DNA from: Candidatus Caldatribacterium sp.
Lineage (GTDB): Bacteria > Atribacterota > Atribacteria > Atribacterales > Caldatribacteriaceae
Assembly (NCBI GenBank): GCA_028275365.1
Contig: JAPWUU010000003.1
Location: forward strand, 1 to 64,000
DNA: 64,000 bases
Reading direction: 5' to 3'
The position numbers and the translations under genes are program-made. Within the stretch, counting starts at the first letter, position 1; every line of letters begins with the position of its first letter. A model generated the notes under the pieces. It did not search any database. It saw only the letters and a program-made list of their open reading frames with translations, and was not told the DNA's origin. This document shows, one piece after another, positions 44,900 through 54,545 of this stretch.

Positions 44900-46576
44900 G
44901 TGGCCGAACGGTCTTCTTGGTGGCTTGTCGTGATCGCCGTAGCAGTGGTGATCGCCTGTGGCTTTCAGGCTTTTGCCCAGGAAGTTGCACTTCCTGTCGT
45001 TGCCGTGCGAGTGGAAGGAAATGAACACGTGCATACCCAGCTCATCCTTTCGGCCATTTCCCTGGGTCTCAAAGAGCCCTTCAATCCCCAGAAGGTTGAG
45101 CAGGACGTCAAAAGCATTTACGACCTCGGGTACTTTGCAAAGGTCTGGGTGGAAACAAAGCGTTACCCTGACGGCATTGAGGTCATTTACAAGGTCCAGG
45201 AGTTGCCAGTCATCCAGGCCATAGACATTCAGGGAAATACTGTGCTCTCCACGGAGGAGATCCGTCAGGCCATGATTGTTGCCCCCGGGCAGGTCATGAA
45301 CTGGAAGATTTTTCAGCGGGATCTTGAGCGCATCAAGGCGCTGTACAGCAACAGGGGTTTCCTCATGACTGCGGCCGAGGACATCCGTTTCGATGCATCG
45401 GGTGTCCTCCACTTCACCATCCGGGAGGGTATTGTGGAGCGGGTGGATTTTGAAGGTCTGCAGAAGACAAAGGAATACGTCCTACGGCGGGAGCTGAAGT
45501 TCACCCCTCCCGTTGTTTTTGACTTCGCTAAAATCAAAGAGAGCATGCGGGCCATCTATAACCTGGGGTTTTTTGAGGATATCAGCATGAAGCTTGAGCC
45601 GGGGAGTGACCGGGATCATGTGGTGGTCAAGGTGAAGGTTGTGGAAAAGCCCACGGGGGAAGCCGGAATCGGGGTGGGCTACAACAGCGAGAAGGGGTGG
45701 CTGGGGTTTGTCCGGTACCAGGAGTCCAACTTTGGTGGAAATGCCCAGAAACTCGAACTCCGTTACGAATTTGGAGCTCGAACCCTCTACCGTATCTCGT
45801 TTGAAGAGCCCTGGCTTTTTGGCGAACCCATTTTCTTCGGGGTTGCCCTCTATGACAGGGTGGAGAAAAAGGAACACTGGGTGGAGCAGGAGGTCGTCGG
45901 AGAGTACGAAGAGGAGCGCCTCGGGGGCCAGGTTGCCCTTGGTGGTCGTTTCGGTGACGCATGGCGCTGGCGTGTTCAGTACAAGTCGGAGGATATCACC
46001 ATCACGCCTCTCTCTGGAGAAGTGCCTAAGGCGGATGGGAAGACGAATTCCCTTACACCAACCATCGTCTATGACACTCGGGATGATGTTTTCAATCCCC
46101 ACGAGGGGTGGTACTGCACGCTTCAGGTTGAATTTGCGGGAGGATTCCTGGGAGGTGATTACGACTACACGAAGTATGTCCTCGATGCCCGGAACTACAT
46201 TAACACTGGAGAGAATTCGGTGCTGGCCCTGAGGGTCCTTGGGGGCATTGCCGATCGAGAGCTCCCGAGTTTCGAGAAGTTCTCGGTGGGTGGGGTGAAT
46301 ACCCTCCGAGGGTATGACCTTTATGAGTTCCAGGGAGACAAAATGCTTGTGGCGAACCTCGAGTATCGCTTTGAAGTGGCCAAGAATACGCAGCTTGTGG
46401 TTTTTGGAGACGCTGGCTATGCTTGGGACCTTCAAGAGCCCATCGACCTCGGGGATGTGAAGATAGGCTACGGGGTTGGGCTCCGTTTTGATACGCCCAT
46501 CGGGCCGATTCGCCTTGATTACGGTATTGGTGAAACGGGAAGCCAAACCTATGTGAGCATCGGGCAAACGTTCTGA
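44900..46576 (+). CDS. bamA: Outer membrane assembly factor BamA (Omp85)
   Basis: Signal peptide, POTRA repeats, barrel with SVGGVNTLRGYDLYEF and terminal Phe. Confidence 0.93.
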   Translation: MAERSSWWLVVIAVAVVIACGFQAFAQEVALPVVAVRVEGNEHVHTQLILSAISLGLKEPFNPQKVEQDVKSIYDLGYFAKVWVETKRYPDGIEVIYKVQELPVIQAIDIQGNTVLSTEEIRQAMIVAPGQVMNWKIFQRDLERIKALYSNRGFLMTAAEDIRFDASGVLHFTIREGIVERVDFEGLQKTKEYVLRRELKFTPPVVFDFAKIKESMRAIYNLGFFEDISMKLEPGSDRDHVVVKVKVVEKPTGEAGIGVGYNSEKGWLGFVRYQESNFGGNAQKLELRYEFGARTLYRISFEEPWLFGEPIFFGVALYDRVEKKEHWVEQEVVGEYEEERLGGQVALGGRFGDAWRWRVQYKSEDITITPLSGEVPKADGKTNSLTPTIVYDTRDDVFNPHEGWYCTLQVEFAGGFLGGDYDYTKYVLDARNYINTGENSVLALRVLGGIADRELPSFEKFSVGGVNTLRGYDLYEFQGDKMLVANLEYRFEVAKNTQLVVFGDAGYAWDLQEPIDLGDVKIGYGVGLRFDTPIGPIRLDYGIGETGSQTYVSIGQTF

Positions 46577-46600
46577 ATGTTTCAGGGAAGGAGAGTGTCC

Positions 46601-47170
46601 ATGAGGAAGTTTGCGATTTCCACAATGGTCGGAATTCTTGTGGTCCTTCTGGGGAGCACGCTGGTTGTAGCGCAGGCGCAGACCAAAAAGCCTGCTCAGG
46701 GACAAACGGGTTCTGCGCCATCCTCAGGAGTAGTGGCCATTGGGGTGGTGGATATCAACAAGATCTTCGACGCCCATCCCAATACGGCGAAGATTGCCGA
46801 ACTTGAGAAAAAGATTGCCGAGGAGTTTCAGAAGCGGCAACAGGAGCTGAACGAAAAAGGGAAAGGGAAGACTCGTGAAGAAGTCCAGAAGCTCGAAGAG
46901 GAAATGAACGCTGCCTGGGCACCGGTGCGCGATGAAATGCTGAAAGAGCGTCAGGCGCTCATCGAAGAGCGTTACAGTGACGTGATCAGCGCCATCCGGA
47001 AAGTGGCTGAATCCATGAAACTCGCCCTGGTTGTCCGCAGTACTCTGCGCATTCCGGTCAACCAGAAAGAAGTTCTGGAAATGCCCCTTGTGCTCTACGG
47101 CGGTGTGGACATTACCGATCAGGTTATTCAGGAGCTCCAGAACATTGTGGCTGCCAAGGAGAAGAAGTGA
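46601..47170 (+). CDS. skp: Skp/OmpH periplasmic chaperone
   Basis: Signal peptide; IGVVDINKIFDAHPNTAKIAELEKKIAEEFQKRQQEL; between bamA and lpxD. Confidence 0.88.
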   Translation: MRKFAISTMVGILVVLLGSTLVVAQAQTKKPAQGQTGSAPSSGVVAIGVVDINKIFDAHPNTAKIAELEKKIAEEFQKRQQELNEKGKGKTREEVQKLEEEMNAAWAPVRDEMLKERQALIEERYSDVISAIRKVAESMKLALVVRSTLRIPVNQKEVLEMPLVLYGGVDITDQVIQELQNIVAAKEKK

Positions 47171-48198
47171 GCTTTTTCCGTCTCGGTGAACTGGCAGAAA
47201 TCATTGGGGGTCACCTTTTTGGTGACCCTGATTTTGTCGTCAGGGGTGTTCAGGAGCCTCAGAGAGCCGAAGAGGAGGACCTGATTTTCCTCTTCGACGC
47301 CCGTGCTCTTTTTGAGGTGCTCTCGTCTCGGGCAAAGGCGGTCGTTGCGGGAAGGGGATGCAAAGAGTATCTACCCGAAAAACACGTGATTGAGGTTGAC
47401 CATCCCCGGATTGCCTTTGCCCGGGTTCTTGCCCGTTTCTCTTCCCCTTTCCGCCCTCCCTCTGGTATCCATCCCCTGGCCTTTGTCCACCCCAGAGCAA
47501 GACTTGGTGTTGGGGTGTCGGTGGGGGCTTTCTCGGTTATTGAGGAAGACGCCTCCATAGGGGACAGGACGTGCATTTTCCCCCAGGTGTACATCGGGAA
47601 AGGCGTTCAAATTGGCGCTGACTGTCTCATCTATCCCCAGGTGGTTGTGCGGGAGTACTGTACCGTGGGGAACAGGGTCATCCTGCACAGCGGTGTTGTG
47701 GTGGGAGCAGACGGCTTCGGGTATGAATGGACCGGGGAGAGGTACGAGAAAATTCCCCATATCGGGACGGTGGTCATTGAGGACGACGTGGAGATTGGAG
47801 CGAACACTACTGTGGATCGGGGAACCCTTGGATGTACTCGAATTGGCCGGGGGACGAAAATCGACAACCTGGTCATGGTGGCTCACAACGTCCGTATTGG
47901 AGATCACGTCATCATCGTCGCCCAGTCGGGAATTGCTGGAAGTAGCATTCTTGAGGATGGCGTGGTAATGGGTGGGCAGGCAGGGGTAACGGACCATTGC
48001 TGGGTTGGGAAGGGAGCAAGGATTGCTGCCCGGGCAGGAGTCACGGCGAGGGTGCCACCGGGAGAGGTGGTTTCTGGATTCCCCGCTCAGGAGCACCACA
48101 AGGAACTGAGGGAACGAGCCCTGGTTCGAAAGCTTCCAAAGATGTGGCAGAAAATCGAAGAACTTGAGGAGCGTGTTCGAAAGCTCCTCAAAGAGTGA
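47167..48198 (+). CDS. lpxD: UDP-3-O-(3-hydroxyacyl)glucosamine N-acyltransferase
   Basis: Hexapeptide repeats; GVVVGADGFGYEW...KIPHIGTVVIEDDVEIGANTTVDRGTLG. Confidence 0.95.
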   Translation: MSFFRLGELAEIIGGHLFGDPDFVVRGVQEPQRAEEEDLIFLFDARALFEVLSSRAKAVVAGRGCKEYLPEKHVIEVDHPRIAFARVLARFSSPFRPPSGIHPLAFVHPRARLGVGVSVGAFSVIEEDASIGDRTCIFPQVYIGKGVQIGADCLIYPQVVVREYCTVGNRVILHSGVVVGADGFGYEWTGERYEKIPHIGTVVIEDDVEIGANTTVDRGTLGCTRIGRGTKIDNLVMVAHNVRIGDHVIIVAQSGIAGSSILEDGVVMGGQAGVTDHCWVGKGARIAARAGVTARVPPGEVVSGFPAQEHHKELRERALVRKLPKMWQKIEELEERVRKLLKE

Positions 48199-49034
48199 GG
48201 GTGTTTCCGTTGCAGTGCACCATCGGTTGCTCTGTGGTGGTCGAAGGACAGGGTCTCCACAGCGGAAAGGAGGTCCGGGTTACCCTTTTCCCCGGGAAGG
48301 TGAACCAGGGGATAGTCTTTCGGGTCCTTTGCGGGGAAAGAGAAGGCGTTGTCCCGGCTCTTTTCCCGTATGCAGTTTTGGGGTACCGCTCAACACTCCT
48401 CAAAAACGGAGAGATCGTCGTGGCCACGGTGGAACACCTTCTTGGAGCGTGCTGGAGTATAGGGGTGGATAACCTCGAGGTGGTGGTGGAAGGCGAAGAA
48501 CTCCCTGGAGGAGACGGCAGCGCTCTTCTCTGGCTTCAGGCCTTTGAGAGAGCCGGGATAAAGGAGCAAGAAGTTCCCCGAAAGACGTTAGTGATTGATC
48601 GGGTGTTCCACGTGCAGCAGGGTGCAGGGCATCTCTTTGCCTTTCCGGCACAGCGTTTTGTGGCCACGTATATCCTTGACTGTACGGAGAAAGGAGAGTT
48701 TCTCCAGGGTCTAACGTTCCAGGAGGGAGAGGAACCAACAGGTATCCTGAGAGCCCGGACGTTTGCCTTTCTCTGGGAAGAAGAGAAACTCAGGAAACTG
48801 GGTCTTGGGAAGGGAGTGCAGGACGAGGCAGTACTTTTAGATGTTCTGGGTGTGGGCAATAAGCCCTTCCGGTTGCCCTCTGAGGCTTGTGCTCACAAGA
48901 TCCTCGACCTCCTTGGTGATTTGATGCTCCTTGGGAAGAGAATTCAGGGGGGATTCCTGGGGTTGCGGTCGGGACACGCCCTGAATCAGGCCATGGTGAA
49001 GTTGCTTTGGGAGGCCGTGAAGGATGGGGATTGA
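48195..49034 (+). CDS. lpxC: UDP-3-O-acyl-N-acetylglucosamine deacetylase
   Basis: ATVEHLLGA, AHKILDLLGDL, SGHALN zinc/catalytic motifs. Confidence 0.93.
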   Translation: MRVFPLQCTIGCSVVVEGQGLHSGKEVRVTLFPGKVNQGIVFRVLCGEREGVVPALFPYAVLGYRSTLLKNGEIVVATVEHLLGACWSIGVDNLEVVVEGEELPGGDGSALLWLQAFERAGIKEQEVPRKTLVIDRVFHVQQGAGHLFAFPAQRFVATYILDCTEKGEFLQGLTFQEGEEPTGILRARTFAFLWEEEKLRKLGLGKGVQDEAVLLDVLGVGNKPFRLPSEACAHKILDLLGDLMLLGKRIQGGFLGLRSGHALNQAMVKLLWEAVKDGD

Positions 49035-49842
49035 CAGGACGGCACGGATAGACCCGGAAGCGCAAATCGGAGCAGACGTTGAAATTGGTCCCTACGTCAT
49101 TATCCGGGGGAAGGTCCGGGTGGGGGATGGGACCAGGATTGAACCCTTTGCGGTTCTTGAGGGCAAGGTGGAGATCGGTCCTTCCTGTGTGATTGGGCAT
49201 CATGCCGTCATCGGTGCACCCCCTCAGGATGTGGCTTTCCGGGGGGAGGAGAGCGGGATCGTCATCGGTGAAGGAACCGTGCTCCGGGAGTTTGTAACGG
49301 TGCACCGGGCAACCGGCGAGGGGAAGGTCACGCACATCGGAAAGTCCTGCTTCATCATGGCGTACTGTCACATTGCCCACAACTGCTTCGTGGGTAACGG
49401 AGTAACGATGGCCAATGGAGCAAGCCTTGCCGGGTACGTCACCGTTGAGGACTGGGCGACGCTCAGCGGTTTTGTGGGAGTTCATCAGTTCGTGCGGATT
49501 GGCAAACTCGCCATGATTGGAGGGCTTTCCAAAGTCGTTATGGACATTCCTCCCTATGTGCTCGCTGACGGTCATCCGGCGAGGATTTTCGGGCTCAACA
49601 GGGTTGGCATGCGACGAAGAGGAATTCCTCAGAAGAAGCGAGAGAGTATCGCTCAGGTGTATCGTTTCCTTTTTCGCAGTGGCTTGCCCCTTCGAAGGGC
49701 TATGGAGGAGATTCGGGAAAAAGGTTTTGACCAGGAGGTGGTGGAGGAGATTCTCACTTTCCTGCTGCAAACCAGACGGGGCATCACTCGCTGGGTGAGG
49801 GAGGAGGCCTGCGACTTTGAGGATACTCCTTCTGGCTGGTGA
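49024..49842 (+). CDS. lpxA: Acyl-[ACP]-UDP-N-acetylglucosamine O-acyltransferase
   Basis: Hexapeptide repeats; APPQDVAFRGEESGIVIGEGTVLREFVTVHRAT, AHNCFVGNGVTMANGASLAGYV. Confidence 0.95.
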   Translation: MGIDRTARIDPEAQIGADVEIGPYVIIRGKVRVGDGTRIEPFAVLEGKVEIGPSCVIGHHAVIGAPPQDVAFRGEESGIVIGEGTVLREFVTVHRATGEGKVTHIGKSCFIMAYCHIAHNCFVGNGVTMANGASLAGYVTVEDWATLSGFVGVHQFVRIGKLAMIGGLSKVVMDIPPYVLADGHPARIFGLNRVGMRRRGIPQKKRESIAQVYRFLFRSGLPLRRAMEEIREKGFDQEVVEEILTFLLQTRRGITRWVREEACDFEDTPSGW

Positions 49843-50605
49843 AGGAATTCTGCCGGTTCTGGTGAAGGAGGAGGCATCTCGTGCCTTTCAGGTCATCACC
49901 GTATCCTGCCGTCTTTTGCGGTTGCATCCCCGGCTTTTTCCGGAATACCTTCTGGAGCATTTCTCCCTGAGAAAGCTAGCGGAGATCCTTACGAAGGAGC
50001 AACCTTATGCAGTCTGCTGTGCAGGGAAGGTTCCCAAGGCTCACGTTTTTGCTTTTGGGGCTACGGATGCCTCCGGAGCAGAATTTTTCTCCGCGTGTCA
50101 GAGCCTTCGGGACCGGGATATTCTCGGGAAATTCCTGGAGTTTTTCCAAAAGCAACACGTGCAGGTGCTTTCCCCCGTGAATTTTCTCAGGAAGTGGATC
50201 ACCCGGGAAGGGGTATTCTGCGGGCCCCTGCCTACTGAAGAAGAATGGCATGACATCCGTTATGGTTTGAGGATTGCCCGGTTCCTGGCTGATGAGGAAA
50301 TTGGCCAGACGGTGGTGGTGAAGCGGGGAACGATTGTAGCCCTTGAAGGAGCAGAGGGTACCGATGAGACTATCCGGAGGGGATTAGCACTGGCTCGAGG
50401 AGGGGTGGTGGTGAAGGTGGCGCGAAGCAACCAGGACTTTTTCATTGACATTCCCACGGTTGGCGCTGAAACCGTTCGCCTTCTCGTTGAAGGTGGAGGA
50501 AGGGTTCTTGCCCTGGAAAGTGGCCGGACGCTTCTTGTGGACCAGGAAGAGGTTCAGGAGCTCTCGAAGCGGTCCGGGGTGACCGTCTTGGGGATTACCC
50601 TGTGA
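49817..50605 (+). CDS. lpxI: UDP-2,3-diacylglucosamine pyrophosphatase LpxI
   Basis: GEGILPVLVKEEA, GLRIARFLADEEIGQTVVVKRGTIVALEGAEGTDETIRRG, DIPTVGAETV. Confidence 0.93.
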   Translation: MRILLLAGEGILPVLVKEEASRAFQVITVSCRLLRLHPRLFPEYLLEHFSLRKLAEILTKEQPYAVCCAGKVPKAHVFAFGATDASGAEFFSACQSLRDRDILGKFLEFFQKQHVQVLSPVNFLRKWITREGVFCGPLPTEEEWHDIRYGLRIARFLADEEIGQTVVVKRGTIVALEGAEGTDETIRRGLALARGGVVVKVARSNQDFFIDIPTVGAETVRLLVEGGGRVLALESGRTLLVDQEEVQELSKRSGVTVLGITL

Positions 50606-51705
50606 GGAAGAGCCTTTTGCTTTCCTGTGGCGATATATCTGGGGATCTCTGGGCATCGCAGGTTATCCTTCTTCTTCGAGAACGCAGGCCAGGGGTAGAG
50701 GTTGTGGCCCTGGGAGGAGAAGAGAGCAGAAAGGCGGGTGCCCATCTCCTTGTCGATACGGTTTCCCAGTCAACGGTGGGGCTTGCAGAGGCCCTTCGGG
50801 CATTCTCTTTCTGGAAGAAAACCTGGCGTGAGGTCTCTGCGTTTTTGAGGAAAGAGAAGCCTTCGGTGCTTTTAGCCATCGATAATCCGGGTTTTAACCT
50901 CCGCCTGGTGCGCCTCTGTGCCAGGGAAAGCATACCGGTTGTGTACTTTGCCCCTCCGCAAGTATGGGCCTGGGGGAGATGGCGGGGGAAATTCCTCGCA
51001 CGGTACGCCGACCATATTCTGCATCTTTTCCCTTGGGAGGGAAAGTACTTTGCAGGAGGCAGGGCCCGTGTCAGCTGGGTGGGGCATCCTCTTGGGGCGT
51101 GGTGGGGGAAAATCCCTCAGAGAGGTCCAAATCCTCAAACCATTCTCTTTCTTCCCGGAAGCCGGCGGAACGAGGTTTTATCGTTCCTCCCCGTTTTGCG
51201 GGGGCTTCTCTCCGAATACGGCGGACGTTTCTTAAGGTACCGTCTGGTGCTTGTTGCCGCCTCTCCTTCGCTTCGTCCGCTTCTTGAGACAGGACGGACC
51301 CCTTTTCCCGTTCAGGTTGTGGACCGAAAGGATTTGTACCCGCTTTTTGAGGACACGGTGCTTGCGGTGTCGTCATCTGGAACTGTGACGCTTGAGGTTG
51401 CTTTAGGAGGTATCCCCCAGATTATTGTGTACCGGACTTCGTGGGGAACGTTTCTTCTGGGATGCCTTCTGTTTCGGGCTCCCTTCATTGGCCTTCCAAA
51501 CATCCTGCTCGGGCGGGAAATTGCCCCAGAACTCGTCCAGAGGAGGTTTACCCCCACGGAGCTTTTCAAAACCATGGAGAGGTTGCTTGCCGATTCCTCC
51601 CTGCCCGGGAAGGCGAAAGGGTGGGCCGAAGAGATCGCCGTTCAACTCGGGGACGGGCGGACTTTTGATCACGTTGCCGAAGTGGTGTCGCGGTACCTTG
51701 AATAG
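50602..51705 (+). CDS. lpxB: Lipid-A-disaccharide synthase
   Basis: CGDISGDLWASQVI, LAIDNPGFNLRL, YFAPPQVWAWG, VGHPL, LPGSRRNEV, SSSGTVTLEVAL. Confidence 0.94.
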   Translation: MRKSLLLSCGDISGDLWASQVILLLRERRPGVEVVALGGEESRKAGAHLLVDTVSQSTVGLAEALRAFSFWKKTWREVSAFLRKEKPSVLLAIDNPGFNLRLVRLCARESIPVVYFAPPQVWAWGRWRGKFLARYADHILHLFPWEGKYFAGGRARVSWVGHPLGAWWGKIPQRGPNPQTILFLPGSRRNEVLSFLPVLRGLLSEYGGRFLRYRLVLVAASPSLRPLLETGRTPFPVQVVDRKDLYPLFEDTVLAVSSSGTVTLEVALGGIPQIIVYRTSWGTFLLGCLLFRAPFIGLPNILLGREIAPELVQRRFTPTELFKTMERLLADSSLPGKAKGWAEEIAVQLGDGRTFDHVAEVVSRYLE

Positions 51706-52807
51706 GCCACTCCTCCTTGTCACTGTGAATAGCCCTGGAGAGGTTGCCTTCTGGCTTTCCCCTTTCCTTGAGGAACTGGAGAAAATCGTTGTCCCTCCTC
51801 GTGTCTGGGTTTTCACCCCTCCATGTCAGTTCCGCTCTGGGAAAGAAGAAGTGGTGATTCAGGATCTTCCTCTGGTTGAGAGGGTTTTCAACCCCCAAGA
51901 GACAGTGTGGTTCTGCTTTGGAGGGGATCGGGTTGCCTTTCCACCCCGGGGTCTTGTGCTTTTCCTTGGAGGGGACCTCTTCTACGCGCGCCTTCTCAAA
52001 TTCCGGAGTCGTTACCCTCTCTGGGTGTACGATGGGTATCCTCGTCGGTCCCCTGGTGTTGACGTCTACCTTGCTCGTTTCCAGGAGGATTTCCACCGGG
52101 CGTCCTTCGTGAAGAAGTTTTTTGTTGGGGATCTCCTGCGGTCCTTTGTAGAACGTTCTGTGGGGACTCTGACTCTGCCTCCAGGATTCCCACGTTTCCT
52201 CTTCCTTCCGGGGAGTCGCTCCTTCGCTTACCAGTATCTTGTGCCCTTCTTCCTCCGTTGCGCAGAGGCTCTCTCCCTCTTCTTCCCGCAAGGCCTCTTC
52301 CTTGTGGCCTTTCCCTCCTACTATACTCCTGGGGATGTCCCCTTCTTTCAGGAGCTCTCAGAACGTTTCCTCCCCTTTTTTGGCGAAACCTCAAGCCTCA
52401 TTGCCGCCTCGGACCTGGTCTTTATGGTTCCTGGATCGAGTAACCTCGAAGTGCTATACCGGAAGAGACGGGGTCTTGTCCTTGTACCCTTCTTTCAGGA
52501 AGCGGCAAGCAGGGTTCCGGTGATGGGTGCTGGAGAGTTCTTGGGGAGAATGCCCCTTTGGGGTAAAATAGTAAAGCGGTGGATTCTGAGGAGAATGATT
52601 CGTTCTTCAAGATTCCTGAGCTTGCCGAACCAAATCCTGAGGAAAGCGGTGTTTCCGGAGCTTCGGGGAGAGATTACCATAGAGAGAGTTCTCCAGGAAA
52701 CCCTTCGGCTCCTTGGGCAGGAGGCACCGGATTTTCCGGAAGAGCTCTTTCCATCCCAAGCGGTGGAGAAACTCGTGGGACTCGTTGTGGAGGAGCTCTA
52801 TGGCTGA
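51698..52807 (+). CDS. LpxB-related paralogous glycosyltransferase
   Basis: TTG start overlapping the lpxB stop; VNSPGEVAFWL, FLPGSRSFAYQYLVPFF, MVPGSSNLEVLYRKRRGLVLVPF. Confidence 0.75.
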   Translation: MNRPLLLVTVNSPGEVAFWLSPFLEELEKIVVPPRVWVFTPPCQFRSGKEEVVIQDLPLVERVFNPQETVWFCFGGDRVAFPPRGLVLFLGGDLFYARLLKFRSRYPLWVYDGYPRRSPGVDVYLARFQEDFHRASFVKKFFVGDLLRSFVERSVGTLTLPPGFPRFLFLPGSRSFAYQYLVPFFLRCAEALSLFFPQGLFLVAFPSYYTPGDVPFFQELSERFLPFFGETSSLIAASDLVFMVPGSSNLEVLYRKRRGLVLVPFFQEAASRVPVMGAGEFLGRMPLWGKIVKRWILRRMIRSSRFLSLPNQILRKAVFPELRGEITIERVLQETLRLLGQEAPDFPEELFPSQAVEKLVGLVVEELYG

Positions 52808-54545
52808 ACGTCAAAGGCATCTTGTGAGGCTTTTTCATTACCTTGTGCCGTACTGGAGGTACATCCTTGGTGCTCTGCTTTTGGCGTTTCTTGGTGCCTT
52901 GCTGAACCTTGCCCTACCCTGGCTTGTGGAGAAAACCATCGACCGGGCCCTCCTTGAGAAGGATCTGCGACTTTTAGTGTTCATCGCCCTGGGGATTGTG
53001 GGGATTTTCTTCGTCAAAGGTGTAGCATCCTATGTCCAGAGCTTCTGGGTTTCCCTTGCCGGCTTTCGAGTTATCACCCGGCTCCGCTCCGAGCTCTACC
53101 AACACCTGCACCATCTCTCCGTGGCCTTTTTTCAGGAGAACCCACCGGGGGAGATCATCTCCCGGATGACCAGTGATATTGCCGTTTTGCAGAATTTTTT
53201 CTCCAGCGCCCTTGTGACGATGCTCATGGACCTTTTGCTCTTTTTGGGTTCTGTAGTGTTCCTCTTTTTCATCCACTGGAAACTGGCACTGCTCTCGGTT
53301 GTCGTTTTCCCTCTGGTCGGTCTTTGCGTGGATATTCTGGGGAAGCGCATCCGGGGGTTTTCCCACCTTCTCCAAAGTAGGGTGGCTGCTCTGACCTCCC
53401 TTGTGGAGCGGACGGTGACGGGCATCAAGGTCATTCAGTCCTACGTCAGCGGTCACTACGAGGTGGAGAAGTTCGAGCGGGAAAATGAAATGAACTTCTA
53501 CCTTGCCATGAAGCAGGCAAAAGCCAGAGCACTCTTCAATCCCCTCGTTGAACTTGTGGCTTCCTGTGGTGTTACAGCGGTCATCTGGTACGGAGGACGT
53601 GAGGTTATCAGGGGCTTCCTCACCCCCGGGCAGCTCATCGCCTTTTTGGGATATCTCGTTATCGCTTCTTCTCCCCTCTCTCGCTTCTCTTCAGGTTTCC
53701 AGCTTTTCCAGCAGGGTCTCGCTTCGCTAGAGCGGATTTTTGAATTCCTTGACACCGCACCTTTTGTTGCCGAGGATGACGAGGGCGTGGAACTCCGGGA
53801 GTTCAGAGAGCGCATTTCTTTCCGCAACGTTTCTTTCTCCTACAAAGGCGAGAAGATTCTCAAGAACTTTTCTCTGGACATCTGCAAGGGGGAAAGAGTG
53901 GGCATTGTCGGCCCAAGTGGCGCCGGGAAAACCACCATCATCAACCTCCTTCTGCGTTTCTACGACCCTGATGAGGGTTGCATTGAGATCGACGGGATAG
54001 ATATACGGAAAATTAAGCTCTCATCACTCCGGAGCCTCATCGGTGTGGTGCTTCAGGATGCGCTGGTTCTCGGGGGGACGGTTCGGGAGAATATCCTTTA
54101 CGGGAATCTCAATGCTTCTGAGGAGGATATCCAGAAGGCTTCCCGAAAAGCCCGAGCCCATGAGTTCATCATGCAGCTTGAGCACGGATACGATACCGAC
54201 GTGGGGGAAGGAGGATGCCGCTTATCGGGGGGTCAGAGGCAGCGAATCGCTATTGCCCGGGCCTTCCTCAAAAATTCCCCCATCCTGGTTTTCGATGAAG
54301 CAACGTCGAATCTCGATCCTGAGTCGGAGCGGTACATTCTTGAGACCATCGCTCAGATTGAGGAGGACAAAACCGTCATCATTGTTGCGCACTCCCTGCG
54401 GATGGTGAAAGACCTGGACCGCATTGTCCTTATCGCCGATGGGGAGGTCCAGGGGGAGGGGACTCACGAAGCACTTCTCCAGTCTCATCCGCTCTATCAG
54501 GCGCTCTTTGGATTCGAAGACAGAGCGTTGAGGGAAGCCCGATAG
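52800..54545 (+). CDS. ABC exporter, MsbA-like
   Basis: Six-TM domain + GPSGAGKTTIINLLLRFYDPDEG, LSGGQRQRIAIARAFLK; terminal gene of the lpx block. Confidence 0.92.
   Translation: MAERQRHLVRLFHYLVPYWRYILGALLLAFLGALLNLALPWLVEKTIDRALLEKDLRLLVFIALGIVGIFFVKGVASYVQSFWVSLAGFRVITRLRSELYQHLHHLSVAFFQENPPGEIISRMTSDIAVLQNFFSSALVTMLMDLLLFLGSVVFLFFIHWKLALLSVVVFPLVGLCVDILGKRIRGFSHLLQSRVAALTSLVERTVTGIKVIQSYVSGHYEVEKFERENEMNFYLAMKQAKARALFNPLVELVASCGVTAVIWYGGREVIRGFLTPGQLIAFLGYLVIASSPLSRFSSGFQLFQQGLASLERIFEFLDTAPFVAEDDEGVELREFRERISFRNVSFSYKGEKILKNFSLDICKGERVGIVGPSGAGKTTIINLLLRFYDPDEGCIEIDGIDIRKIKLSSLRSLIGVVLQDALVLGGTVRENILYGNLNASEEDIQKASRKARAHEFIMQLEHGYDTDVGEGGCRLSGGQRQRIAIARAFLKNSPILVFDEATSNLDPESERYILETIAQIEEDKTVIIVAHSLRMVKDLDRIVLIADGEVQGEGTHEALLQSHPLYQALFGFEDRALREAR

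Noticed and set aside
45482-46705. 407-aa minus-strand ORF over bamA
   Set aside because: Antisense to BamA with clear POTRA and barrel features.
47167-49842. Hexapeptide-repeat periodicity in lpxD/lpxA as tandem DNA repeats
   Set aside because: It is protein-level left-handed beta-helix periodicity typical of these enzymes, not a DNA repeat.
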